The notes under the pieces: generated by a model
The model's input: the letters and a program-made list of their open reading frames with translations, nothing else
Told to the model about the DNA's origin: nothing
Database searches by the model: none
Shown: positions 47,145 to 55,621 of the stretch, one piece after another
Layout: the number at the start of each line of letters is the position of its first letter
Numbering within the stretch: position 1 is the first letter of the stretch
Source of the DNA: Actinomycetota bacterium
GTDB taxonomy: Bacteria > Actinomycetota > Actinomycetes > Propionibacteriales > Propionibacteriaceae
Reading direction: 5' to 3'
DNA length: 64,000 bases
Assembly: GCA_020161755.1 (NCBI GenBank)
Contig: JAIUOS010000015.1
Span: 28,810-92,809, forward strand
Program-made: the position numbers and the translations under genes

Positions 47145-47900
47145 ATGACCCGCTCGACCCTGAGCCGCACCGCCGTCGGTGCCGCGCTCTCCATCGTCCT
47201 CACCAGCTTCGCCTTCGCCGTCCCGGCCAGCGCGGACACCACCGAGGACCCCACCCCGCCCGGCATCGAGTGGGTTTCCGACATCGAGGACGGCGACGCG
47301 TTCGTCGTCGGCCAGGTGCCGTCGGAGCCGACCTGTGTCGCCACCAGTGACGACCCGTCGGTCGACCTCACCTGCGAGGTGACCGGCTACAGCACCGCGA
47401 GTGGCGAGCACACCCTCGTGGCCACCGCCGTCGCCACCCTGGCCGTCGTCGACCCGGTGGTCGGCGAGGAACTCCCCCACTCCACCACGACCGAGTCCCG
47501 CAGCTACACCGTGGACGACGTGTGGAAGGCGACCGGCTTCGCGAAGCCGGTGAAGATGACCTCCGTGACCAAGGTCAAGGGCGGCTCGGTCGTCCCGCTG
47601 GTCTTCAAGGTCTACCGCAACGGCGTCAAGCAGTCCGCCAAGAGCAGCGTGACCGCCTTCGTGGCCCAGAAGGTGGACTGCTCCGACTCCACCGTGGTCC
47701 TCGGCACGTCGTCGATCCTGTCGACCAAGAAGGGTTACACCCTGAAGTACACCAGCGGTGCGTTCCACCAGAACTGGAAGGCTCCCAAGCGCGATCGCCA
47801 GGTCGTCAACGGCAAGACCGTGTCGGTGCCGACGTGCTACCTGGTGACCATGACCGGTCAGGGCGACGCGGTGCTCACCGCGTCCTTCTCGATCAAGTGA
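47145..47900 (+). CDS. Secreted PxKF-domain protein
   Basis: 251 residues from the ATG at 47145 (GAAAGAGG upstream). Signal peptide 1 to ~30 (ends PASAD). The C-terminal half matches the PxKF domain: GGSVVPLVFKVYRNG, a Cys-containing middle (QKVDCSDS), YTSGAFHQNWKAPK, then CYLVTM and ASFSIK. The usual P-x-K-F is P-L-V-F here. The N-terminal half (~30-140) is a beta-rich region with a Cys pair. PxKF domains occur in secreted actinobacterial proteins of unknown function. Followed by a strong terminator. Confidence 0.7.
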   Translation: MTRSTLSRTAVGAALSIVLTSFAFAVPASADTTEDPTPPGIEWVSDIEDGDAFVVGQVPSEPTCVATSDDPSVDLTCEVTGYSTASGEHTLVATAVATLAVVDPVVGEELPHSTTTESRSYTVDDVWKATGFAKPVKMTSVTKVKGGSVVPLVFKVYRNGVKQSAKSSVTAFVAQKVDCSDSTVVLGTSSILSTKKGYTLKYTSGAFHQNWKAPKRDRQVVNGKTVSVPTCYLVTMTGQGDAVLTASFSIK

Positions 47901-47948
47901 TCCCCCGCCGGGCGCAACTCCCTGACGCGCTCGGCACGCTTCACCGCG

Positions 47949-47987
47949 AACGGCGGTCCACCTTCCCCCCGGGGGTGGACCGCCGTT
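47949..47987 (+). terminator. Hairpin terminator after the PxKF gene
   Basis: Perfect 14-bp arms (47949-47962, 47974-47987) with an 11-base loop. It also faces the converging HsmA-like gene that ends at 48009, so it may serve both. Confidence 0.8.
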
Positions 47988-48008
47988 GGTGTGTGCGCGG
48001 ACGGGTGT

Positions 48009-48401
48009 TCAGCCGGCCATCGAGGCGACGGCGCCGGCGAGGTAGGGCACGAGCCAGATCGCCCAGACCACCACGCTGAACGTGTGGAAGCCGGCGAGTT
48101 CACGAGGACGGTTGCGTACCAGCACCACCACCGCCCAGACGAAGTGGACGGCCATCAGCGCGAGCGCGATGCTGCCGCTGACGCCCATGATCTGCTGGAG
48201 CACCCCCGAGGACTCCCCGGCGGCCTCGTTCGCGGCGGCGATCCGGGTCATCACGAACGTCCCGAACGCATCGTTCGCCAGCCCGAGCCCGAAGAAGACC
48301 ACGTGCCAGCGCTTGAGCACCCGCTGCAGCCGCTCGCCCCACACCCCGATCGTGTAGCAGACCAGCGCGAGGTTGATCGTCACCAGGGACACGATGAACA
48401 C
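48009..48401 (-). CDS. HsmA-like small membrane protein
   Basis: 130 residues from a GTG at 48401 (GGAAGG upstream). Four membrane spans: ~2-20, ~34-52, ~72-95 and ~107-126. The pattern TIGVWGERLQRVLKRWHVVFFGLGLANDAFGTFVM fits the HsmA/TIGR03987 family, whose role is unknown. Divergent from a TetR gene; one of the three shared operators covers its probable -10 box (TAACAT, 48420-48425 on the minus strand). Very likely the direct target of that regulator. Confidence 0.75.
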   Translation of the reverse strand: MFIVSLVTINLALVCYTIGVWGERLQRVLKRWHVVFFGLGLANDAFGTFVMTRIAAANEAAGESSGVLQQIMGVSGSIALALMAVHFVWAVVVLVRNRPRELAGFHTFSVVVWAIWLVPYLAGAVASMAG

Positions 48402-48421
48402 GTCGTCGAACCTTCCGTCAT

Positions 48422-48504
48422 GTTAGCGACAGGGTGTCGCCAACTGAGGAGACGATAGGGTTGGCGACACGCTGTCGTCAAGTTGGCGACAGCCTGTCGC
48501 GAAC
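48422..48504. promoter_or_regulatory. Three 23-bp TetR-type operators in a divergent promoter
   Basis: Near-palindromes at 48422-48444, 48460-48482 and 48482-48504 share the half-site GTTGGCGACA and its complement around a 3-base centre. The first covers the likely -10 of the HsmA-like gene. The second overlaps a TAGGGT box (48456-48461) on the TetR side, and the third abuts it. Classic autoregulation of a divergent TetR pair. Confidence 0.8.
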
Positions 48505-48517
48505 GATGGGGACGCCG

Positions 48518-49105
48518 ATGCCGCGCATCGAGGCAGCCACGGTGGCCGAGCATCGCGCCCAGGTGCAGGCACGCCTGGTGGATGCGGCCGAGGCCCTGCT
48601 GCGGGAGCGCGTCCCACTCACCGCCGGCGCTGTCAGCACCGCAGCCGGGATCGCCCGCAACAGCATCTACCGCTACGTCGACTCGGTCGAGGACCTGCGT
48701 GCGCTGGTGGTGGCCCGCTACCTGCCGGCGTGGGTCGCGGCCGTCGAGACCGCCATGGACGGGGCGGGCACGCCCGCCGACCGGGTGGTCACCTGGGTGC
48801 GGAGCAACCTCACCGTGGCCGCCGGCTCGGGCCACGGCTGGCTGATGGAGGCCACCCGCTCGGCCCCGTCCTCGGTGCCCGACGACGGGCTCGTCGACCG
48901 GGCGCACACCGGCATGCGCGACACCCTCACCGACGCCTGGCGCGACCTTCTCGGCGACGAGCCCGACCAGGTGGCGATCGCGGTGGCGCTGACGATGGGC
49001 GTGCTGGAGGCGGGCTTCCGCCGGCTGGACGCGGGCAGCCCGGTCGACCTGGTGGTCGACCTCGCCGGACGCGCCGCGCGCGGCCTGGTCGACGGCCTCA
49101 CCTGA
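48518..49105 (+). CDS. TetR-family regulator of the HsmA-like gene
   Basis: 195 residues from the ATG at 48518, which has GGGGA 5-9 bases upstream; an ATG at 48506 would add four residues, and longer frames would run through the operators. HTH: QARLVDAAEALLRERVPLTAGAVSTAAGIARNSIYRYVDSVEDL, with recognition helix around ARNSIYRYVDS. The C-terminal ligand domain is not informative. Predicted to repress itself and the divergent membrane protein by binding the three 23-bp sites at 48422-48504. Signal unknown. Confidence 0.85.
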   Translation: MPRIEAATVAEHRAQVQARLVDAAEALLRERVPLTAGAVSTAAGIARNSIYRYVDSVEDLRALVVARYLPAWVAAVETAMDGAGTPADRVVTWVRSNLTVAAGSGHGWLMEATRSAPSSVPDDGLVDRAHTGMRDTLTDAWRDLLGDEPDQVAIAVALTMGVLEAGFRRLDAGSPVDLVVDLAGRAARGLVDGLT

Positions 49106-49150
49106 GCGTCGCGACGGGACGTGACGCGATCAGGCGTCCCGATCCGCCGG

Positions 49151-52100
49151 CTACGGCTCCAGCGGCAGCAGCAGCGCCCCGGCGTGCGGCGCCAGCACCA
49201 CCGCCGAGCCCCGCAGCGTGGCCCCCGCCGGGCTCGCCCAACGCAACTGGTGGCGTCCGCCGACCTCCACCAGGGCCTCGGTGTCGCCGAAGTTCACCAC
49301 CACCGCCAGACCGCCGCGCCGCATCAGGAACCAGCGCGCCTCCTCGTCGACCTCGCAGGTCGTTCGGGTGAGCTGGGGGTTGGTGAGCTCCGCGTACTGC
49401 CGACGCAACCCGATCAGCTCGCGATAGGTCTGCAGCAGCAGCCGGTGCCGGCCGTCCTCGGGCTCGGCCCAGTCGAGCCGGGCGGACGCGAACGTCGCCG
49501 GAGCCATCGGGTCGGGCACGGTGCCGGCGTCCCAGTTCATCCGCGAGAACTCGGCCAGCCGCCCCGCCGTCACGGCCGCGGCCAGGTCGGGCTCGGGGTG
49601 GCCGGAGAAGAACGGGAACGGCGTGCTCGCCGCCCACTCCTCGCCCATGAACAGCATCGGGGTGAACGGCGACATCAGGGTCACCAGCGCGGCGCAGGCG
49701 AGCTGGTCGTCGTCCAGCCGTTCGGCGAGCCGGTCGCCACGCGCCCGATTGCCGATCTGGTCGTGGTTGGAGTTGGCCACCACCAGCCGCCAGCCCGGCA
49801 CGGTGGCGCGGTCCAGCGGCGCCCCGTGGACGGCCCCGCGGAAGCTCGACCACGTGCCGTCGTGGAAGAACCCCCGCTCGCACACCTTCGCCAGCGCCGA
49901 CAGGGGCGCGAAGTCGGCGTAGTAGCCGTCCACCTCCCCGGTCAGGGCGACGTGCAGCGCATGGTGGAAGTCGTCGCTCCACTGCGCGTCGATGCCGTAG
50001 CCGCCGGCCTCCCGTGGCGCGATCAGGCGTGGGTCGTTCTGGTCGGACTCGGCGATCAGCGTGAGCGGACGCCGCAGGTGAGCGGAGAGATCGGACGCGA
50101 TCAGCGCCAGCTCCTCCAGCAGGTGCACCGGGGAGTTGTCCACCAGGGCGTGTACCGCGTCCAGCCGCAGCGCGTCCACGTGCAGGTCCACGAACCAGTG
50201 CCGCAGGTTCTCCCCGATCAGGCGGCGCACCTCGGTCGAGTCGTCGCCGTCGAGGTTGATCCGGGTGCCCCAGCCACTCTCCTCCGCGGACAGGTAAGGC
50301 CCGTACACCGGCAGGTAGTTCCCGCTCGGCCCGAGGTGGTTGTAGACCACGTCCTGCACCACGGCCAGCCCGGCGGCGTGGCAGGCGTCGACGAACCGGC
50401 GGTACGCGTCCGGCCCGCCGTAGGGCTCGTGGACGGCGAACCACGCCACCCCGTCGTAGCCCCAGCCCCGGTCGCCGTTGAACGCGTTCACCGGCATTAG
50501 CTCGACGACATCGACGCCGAGGTCGACCAGGTGCGGCAAGCGCGCGATCGCCGCGTCCAGGGTGCCCTCGGGGGTGAACGTGCCCACGTGCAGCTCGTAG
50601 ACCACCGAGCCGGGCAGCGCGCGTCCGGTCCAGTCGTGGTCGCGCCAGGCGAACCCGGCCGGGTCGAACGTGCGCGACAGCCCGTGCACCCCGAACGGCT
50701 GCCAGCGGCTGCGCGGGTCGGGCAACGGGTCGGGACGGTCGTCGACGAGGTACCCGTAGTCGACCCGGCCCAGCGGCTCCGGCTCCGACGGCGTCCACCA
50801 GCCGTCCGGCGCCTTCTGCATCGGCACCACCCGGTCGCCGACCTGGAGACGGACACGCTCGGGCAGCGGCGCCCAGACGTCGAACCGTCCGCGCTCGCCG
50901 GCCCGCCGCTCCTCCCGCACCAGCAGCGCGACCGGGTAGGTGGCGAACACGTCGGCCAGCAGCACCGAGCCGCGCTCGTCGGCCGCGACCAGCCGGCCGG
51001 ACACCAGGTCGCGCCAGCGTCCCTCGGGCAGGGCGATCCAGGTGCCGCGCCAACCGCCCGCGGCGGCGAGCCCGACCGGCAGCCGGGTCGCCAGCGCGAT
51101 CGCGCCGCCCCGGTCGAACCCCACCAGGTGCGCGGACGCAGGCCCTTCCGCCTCCAGCGGCTCGTAGCCGGTGAACAGTTCAGGGTGGTCACGGCGCAAC
51201 GTGAGGGCGCGGTTGCACAGCAGCAGCTTGGCCGCGCCGTCGTCGTCCAGCGCGTCCTCCGACAGCGCGGGACGAGCGCCGTTGCGCACCCGGGTGAGCA
51301 GTTCGGTGCGGGCGGCGAAGTCGACCGCGCGCCGGTTGTCCGGGTCGACCAGGCTCGTCTCCCACAGCTCACTGCCCTGGTACACGTCCGGGACGCCGGG
51401 GATCGTCAGGTCGAGGAGCTTGGCCGCGAGCGCGTTGCTGCGTCCCGGGGCGGCGACGACGTCCAGCACCCGGCGCAGCACCGCACCGACCGCCTCATCG
51501 TCGAAGGCGGCGTCCACGCAGGCCTGGATGGCCGCCTCGTAGACGGCGTCCGGCGCGGTCCAGGCGGTGCGGTCGCCCGCCTCGCGCATCGCCTTCTCCG
51601 CGTAGGCGTGCAGTCGTTCCCGGCTCGCCGGCCACGACCCGACGATGGCCTGCCACAGCAGGTTCGCGAAGCCGGCGTCCGGCACCGGGACGAGCTGGAG
51701 CAGGTCGCCCAGCGCCTCGGCCCAGAGTTCGGGGACCTCCGCCAGAACGCTGATCCGGGCACGGACGTCCTCGCCGCGCTTGGTGTCGTGGGTGGTGCCG
51801 GCGGTCATGGCCAGCGGCCACTCCAGCTGCCGCACCTGCATCAGCTCGTGGAACTCGGGCACGTCCACTCTGAACACGCTCGGGTCGCCGCCCACCTCGT
51901 TGAGGGAGGTGAGCCGCGCCCAGCGGTAGAACGCCTGGTCCTCGACACCCTTCGCCATCACCATGCCGGAGGTCTGCTGGAACCGCTGCGCGGGCCCGGA
52001 CGCCCCGTCCCCCAGCACCGGGTAGAGCACGTCGAGCTCGCCGCCCAGGTCCGGGCGCCGTTCCCAGGCGAACCCGAACGCGCGGTCGAGGTGCTCGCGG

Positions 52101-53290
52101 CCCTCGGGGAGGTAGGAGCGGTAGACCTCGAAGTCGGCCAGCACCTCGGCGACGGCCTCGGCGAGGCGGTCGGGGTCGATCTCGTCGGCGGCGGCCAGCA
52201 CGGCGATGACCTCGCGGGCGATCCGCCGCACCTCCGAGTTCAGGATCCCGTTGGCCACCGCGAGCTTGCCGTCGTGGACGAGCTCGCGCCAGTCCACGGG
52301 ACGGCCCCGCAGCTCGTCCTCCAGGGCGGTCAGCCGCGCCTCCCCGGACGGGTCGACCAGCACCCGGTCAATCAGGGCCAGCGCGTCGTAGCCGGTGGTG
52401 CCCGCGGTCGCCCAGGTGGACGGCAGCTCCTCCATCATCACCTGGTCGGCCTCGCCGTCGGTGATCGACAGGATCTTCTCCACCAGCACGTAGGCGCCGC
52501 CGGTGAGCGCGGACAGGTCCTCCAGGTAGCGGCCCGGGTCGCGCAGGCCGTCCGGGTGGTCGACGCGCAGCCCGTCCACCTGGCCCTCGTCGAACCAGCG
52601 CCGGATCTCGGCGTGCGACTTCGCGAACCACTCCGGGTCCTCGACCCGGATCGCGACGAGGGTGTTGACCGCGAAGAACCGTCGGTAGTTCAGGGTGTGG
52701 TCGGCCTCGCGCCAGCTCACCAGCTCGTAGTGCTGGCGGGCGTGCACCACGTTCGGGTCCTCGTCGCCGCCGAGCACCGAGTCCGGCGCCAACGGGAACC
52801 GCTGGTCGTAGTAGTGCAGCTCCCCGCCGAGCACTTGGAGGTGGCCGATCCGGCCGTCGTCGAGCAGGTCGTCGTCCCCGATGACCGGGATCCGCAGGCG
52901 TCCGCCCCCGGCTTCCCAGTCGATGTCGAACGCGGACGCGTACGGCGACTCCGGCCCGTGGGTGAGGACGTGCCACCACCACTCGTTCTCCCACGGCCGG
53001 GCCACGCCGACGTGGTTGGGCACGATGTCGACCAGCACGCCCATGCCGAGCCGCCGGGCCTCGCTGGCGAGCGCGGCCAGCCCGGACGCGCGTCCGCGGG
53101 ACGGGTCGATCGCGCGGTGGTCGGACACGTCGTAGCCGTGCTCGCTGCCCGACTCGGACGCGAGCAGCGGCGACAGGTAGACCCAGTCGACGCCGAGCTC
53201 GTGCAGGTAGCCCATGATCCGGGCCGCCGCGACGAGGTCGAACTCCTCCGTGATCTGGAGCCGGTACGTGCTGGCGGGGGTGCGCTGCAT
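49151..53290 (-). CDS. treY-treZ: Fused maltooligosyl trehalose synthase (TreY) and maltooligosyl trehalose trehalohydrolase (TreZ)
   Basis: 1379 residues. Residues 1 to ~795 are TreY: STYRLQ near the N-terminus, LGVDWVYLSPLL, VDIVPNHVG, GLRVDHPDGL (~240-249, with the catalytic Asp), LVEKIL (270-274), and TTHDTKRGEDVRARI (~499-513). Residues ~800-1379 are TreZ, with an N-terminal beta domain (VWAPLPERV), VYELHVGTFTPEGT (~898-909), DVVYNHLGPSGNYL, LRLDAVHALVDNS (nucleophile Asp) and LIAESDQND. TreY turns the reducing end of a maltodextrin into a trehalosyl unit and TreZ releases trehalose. Fusion of the two in this order gives substrate hand-over. Starts 6 bases after the debranching enzyme gene. 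Confidence 0.95.
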   Translation of the reverse strand: MQRTPASTYRLQITEEFDLVAAARIMGYLHELGVDWVYLSPLLASESGSEHGYDVSDHRAIDPSRGRASGLAALASEARRLGMGVLVDIVPNHVGVARPWENEWWWHVLTHGPESPYASAFDIDWEAGGGRLRIPVIGDDDLLDDGRIGHLQVLGGELHYYDQRFPLAPDSVLGGDEDPNVVHARQHYELVSWREADHTLNYRRFFAVNTLVAIRVEDPEWFAKSHAEIRRWFDEGQVDGLRVDHPDGLRDPGRYLEDLSALTGGAYVLVEKILSITDGEADQVMMEELPSTWATAGTTGYDALALIDRVLVDPSGEARLTALEDELRGRPVDWRELVHDGKLAVANGILNSEVRRIAREVIAVLAAADEIDPDRLAEAVAEVLADFEVYRSYLPEGREHLDRAFGFAWERRPDLGGELDVLYPVLGDGASGPAQRFQQTSGMVMAKGVEDQAFYRWARLTSLNEVGGDPSVFRVDVPEFHELMQVRQLEWPLAMTAGTTHDTKRGEDVRARISVLAEVPELWAEALGDLLQLVPVPDAGFANLLWQAIVGSWPASRERLHAYAEKAMREAGDRTAWTAPDAVYEAAIQACVDAAFDDEAVGAVLRRVLDVVAAPGRSNALAAKLLDLTIPGVPDVYQGSELWETSLVDPDNRRAVDFAARTELLTRVRNGARPALSEDALDDDGAAKLLLCNRALTLRRDHPELFTGYEPLEAEGPASAHLVGFDRGGAIALATRLPVGLAAAGGWRGTWIALPEGRWRDLVSGRLVAADERGSVLLADVFATYPVALLVREERRAGERGRFDVWAPLPERVRLQVGDRVVPMQKAPDGWWTPSEPEPLGRVDYGYLVDDRPDPLPDPRSRWQPFGVHGLSRTFDPAGFAWRDHDWTGRALPGSVVYELHVGTFTPEGTLDAAIARLPHLVDLGVDVVELMPVNAFNGDRGWGYDGVAWFAVHEPYGGPDAYRRFVDACHAAGLAVVQDVVYNHLGPSGNYLPVYGPYLSAEESGWGTRINLDGDDSTEVRRLIGENLRHWFVDLHVDALRLDAVHALVDNSPVHLLEELALIASDLSAHLRRPLTLIAESDQNDPRLIAPREAGGYGIDAQWSDDFHHALHVALTGEVDGYYADFAPLSALAKVCERGFFHDGTWSSFRGAVHGAPLDRATVPGWRLVVANSNHDQIGNRARGDRLAERLDDDQLACAALVTLMSPFTPMLFMGEEWAASTPFPFFSGHPEPDLAAAVTAGRLAEFSRMNWDAGTVPDPMAPATFASARLDWAEPEDGRHRLLLQTYRELIGLRRQYAELTNPQLTRTTCEVDEEARWFLMRRGGLAVVVNFGDTEALVEVGGRHQLRWASPAGATLRGSAVVLAPHAGALLLPLEP

Positions 53291-53296
53291 GTCGTC

Positions 53297-55537
53297 CTAC
53301 CCCCCCTGCCTCTCCGACTTGTCAGAATCTGAGGTCGCTAGAGCGTTCTCAGATTCTGACAAGTCGGAGGGGGCCGCCTGCTTCGCCATCGCTGCGACCG
53401 AGGCAGCGGCCGAGAGCTCCGGCTCGGCGGGGGCGCCGGTGTGCTGCATCAGCACCAGGACGCTCTGCGCGGCCAGCGCGCGGGCCGACCCGGCCGCGAG
53501 CGGCTCGGTCTCCTGCTCGTCGGCGGCGGTGTCGATCGCCACGTCCCAGGCCTGGGCGTACTCCTCGGTCGGCAGGCACACCAGCACCGGCTCGTCCCCG
53601 CCGTTGAAGTAGAGCAACGCGTGCTGATCGGTCACCGGGTTGCCGACCGCGTCGGTGCTCGGGATGCCGTGGCCGTTCAGGTACATGCCGAGCGATCGGG
53701 CGCCCTCGGCGTCCCAGTCGGCGTCCTCCATCGGACGCCCGTCGGGGTGCAGCCAGACGATGTCGTTCAGCCGCTGTTCGTCGCCCACCCGTACCGCCGT
53801 GCCGGTGAAGAACCGCTTGCGCCGGAAGATCGGGTGCTCGGCCCGCAGCCTGGCCACCGTCGCGGTGAACTCCACCAGCGGGGCGTCGACGGTGTCCCAG
53901 TGCACCCAGGACAGGGCGGAGTCCTGCGCGTAGGTGTTGTTGTCACCGTCCTGGGTGCGGCCCACCTCGTCGCCGTGCAGCAGCATCGGCACGCCCTGGC
54001 TGAGCAGCAGGGTGGTCAGCAGGTTGCGCTGCGCGCGCGCCCGGGCTGCGAGGATGCCGGCGTCGGTCGTCGGGCCCTCCACCCCGTGGTTCCACGAGCG
54101 GTTGAAGCTCTCCCCGTCCCGGTTGTCCTCGCCGTTGGCCTCGTTGTGCTTCTCGTTGTAGGAGACGAGGTCGCGCAGCGTGAAGCCGTCGTGGGCGGTG
54201 ACGAAGTTGATGCTGGCCACCGGACGCCGGCCGGAGTGCTCGTAGAGGTCAGCCGAGCCCGCGATCCGGGCGGCGAACTCACCGAGGTTGGGTTCCCCGC
54301 GCCAGAAGTCGCGGACGGCGTCGCGGAACTTGCCGTTCCACTCCGACCACTGCGGCGGGAAGTTGCCCACCTGGTAGCCGCCCGGCCCGACGTCCCACGG
54401 TTCGGCGATCAGCTTCACCTGGCTGACGACCGGGTCCTGCTGCACCAGCTCGAAGAACGCCGCCAGCCGGTTCACGTCGTAGAACTCGCGCGCGAGCGCG
54501 GACGCCAGGTCGAACCGGAAGCCGTCGACGTGCATGTCCAGCACCCAGTAGCGCAGCGAGTCCATGATCAGCTGCAGCGAGTGCGGGTTGCCGACGTTCA
54601 ACGAGTTACCGGTGCCGGTGTAGTCCATGTAGTACTGGAGCTGGCCGTCGACGAGCCGGTAGTACGCGGCGTTGTCGATGCCCTTGAAGCTCAGCGTCGG
54701 CCCGAGGTGGTTGCCCTCTGCGGTGTGGTTGTAGACCACGTCGAGGATCACCTCGATGCCCGCCTGGTGCAGCGTCCGCACCATGCCCTTGAACTCCTGC
54801 ACCTGCCCGCCGGGCTCGCTGATCGAGGAGTACTCGGCGTGCGGCGCGAAGTAGCCCAGGGTGTTGTAGCCCCAGTAGTTGCGCAGGCCACGGTCGACCA
54901 GGCCGGAGTCGTGCACGAACTGGTGCACCGGCATCAGCTCGACGGCGGTCACGCCCAGCTGCTGCAGGTGCTTGATCACCGCGGGCTGCGCGAGCCCGGC
55001 GTAGGTGCCGCGCTGGGCCTCGGGCACGTCGGGATGCAGCTCGGTGAGCCCCTTCACATGCGCCTCGTAGATCAGGCTCTCGTTGTAGGGGACGGCGAGG
55101 CGCCGGTCGCCGCTCCAGTCGAAGAACGGGTTGACCACGACCCCCAGCATCATCCGGGCCGCGGAGTCCTCGTCGTTGCGCGAGTTCTCGTCGCCGAAGG
55201 TGTAGCCGAACAGCGACTGGTCCCACTCGATCGAGCCGTCGGTCGCCTTCGCGTACGGGTCGAGCAGCAGCTTGTTCGGGTTGCAGCGCTGCCCGTTGCC
55301 CGGGTCGTAGGGGCCGTGGACGCGGAAGCCGTAGCGCTGGCCGGGGTCGACCTGGGGCAGATAGCAGTGCCAGACGAAGGCGTCGACCTCCCGCAACTCG
55401 ATCCGCTGTTCGACCCCGGCTGCGTCGAACAGGCACAGCTCGACACGCTCGGCGACCTCGCTGAACAGGGCGAAATTCGTGCCGCTGCCGTCGTAGGTCG
55501 CACCGAGTGGGTACGGCGATCCTGGCCAGACCTGCAT
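53297..55537 (-). CDS. glgX: Glycogen debranching enzyme (GlgX/TreX type)
   Basis: 746 residues from the ATG at 55537 behind AAGGAGG. An N-terminal carbohydrate-binding-like domain (PYPLGATYDGSGTNFALFSE) is followed by the GH13 barrel: VILDVVYNHTAEGNHLGPTLSFKG, HVDGFRFDLASALARE (nucleophile Asp), LIAEPWDVGPGGYQVGNFP (acid Glu) and INFVTAHDGFTLRDLVSYN. Removes alpha-1,6 branches from glycogen, supplying linear chains to TreYZ encoded just downstream. The last ~60 residues are low-complexity, and residues ~723-742 are encoded by a perfect inverted repeat, not by family sequence. Confidence 0.92.
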   Translation of the reverse strand: MQVWPGSPYPLGATYDGSGTNFALFSEVAERVELCLFDAAGVEQRIELREVDAFVWHCYLPQVDPGQRYGFRVHGPYDPGNGQRCNPNKLLLDPYAKATDGSIEWDQSLFGYTFGDENSRNDEDSAARMMLGVVVNPFFDWSGDRRLAVPYNESLIYEAHVKGLTELHPDVPEAQRGTYAGLAQPAVIKHLQQLGVTAVELMPVHQFVHDSGLVDRGLRNYWGYNTLGYFAPHAEYSSISEPGGQVQEFKGMVRTLHQAGIEVILDVVYNHTAEGNHLGPTLSFKGIDNAAYYRLVDGQLQYYMDYTGTGNSLNVGNPHSLQLIMDSLRYWVLDMHVDGFRFDLASALAREFYDVNRLAAFFELVQQDPVVSQVKLIAEPWDVGPGGYQVGNFPPQWSEWNGKFRDAVRDFWRGEPNLGEFAARIAGSADLYEHSGRRPVASINFVTAHDGFTLRDLVSYNEKHNEANGEDNRDGESFNRSWNHGVEGPTTDAGILAARARAQRNLLTTLLLSQGVPMLLHGDEVGRTQDGDNNTYAQDSALSWVHWDTVDAPLVEFTATVARLRAEHPIFRRKRFFTGTAVRVGDEQRLNDIVWLHPDGRPMEDADWDAEGARSLGMYLNGHGIPSTDAVGNPVTDQHALLYFNGGDEPVLVCLPTEEYAQAWDVAIDTAADEQETEPLAAGSARALAAQSVLVLMQHTGAPAEPELSAAASVAAMAKQAAPSDLSESENALATSDSDKSERQGG
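53312..53369. repeat. Perfect 22-bp inverted repeat at the glgX/treYZ junction
   Basis: Arms at 53312-53333 and 53348-53369 are exact complements around a 14-base centre that itself contains CGCT...AGCG. It lies inside the 3' end of glgX and 22 bases before the treYZ start. It could be a mobile palindromic repeat, an mRNA hairpin tuning treYZ expression, or an operator. Confidence 0.8.
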
Positions 55538-55608
55538 GGAACCTCCTTGCTTCCTGCGGTGCCAGACTAGCCATGACCCGCCTCCGGGCGGGGGCCGCCC
55601 GGCAGCGC

Positions 55609-55614
55609 TAGCGT
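55609..55614 (+). promoter_or_regulatory. -10 box TAGCGT, leaderless GTG start of the PemK-like gene
   Basis: TAGCGT ends 7 bases before the GTG at 55622; no Shine-Dalgarno is present in between. Confidence 0.5.
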
Positions 55615-55621
55615 TGCGTCC

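Noticed and set aside
50531..53332. 933-residue open frame on the + strand opposite treY-treZ
   Set aside because: Antisense to the well-supported trehalose fusion; no motifs.
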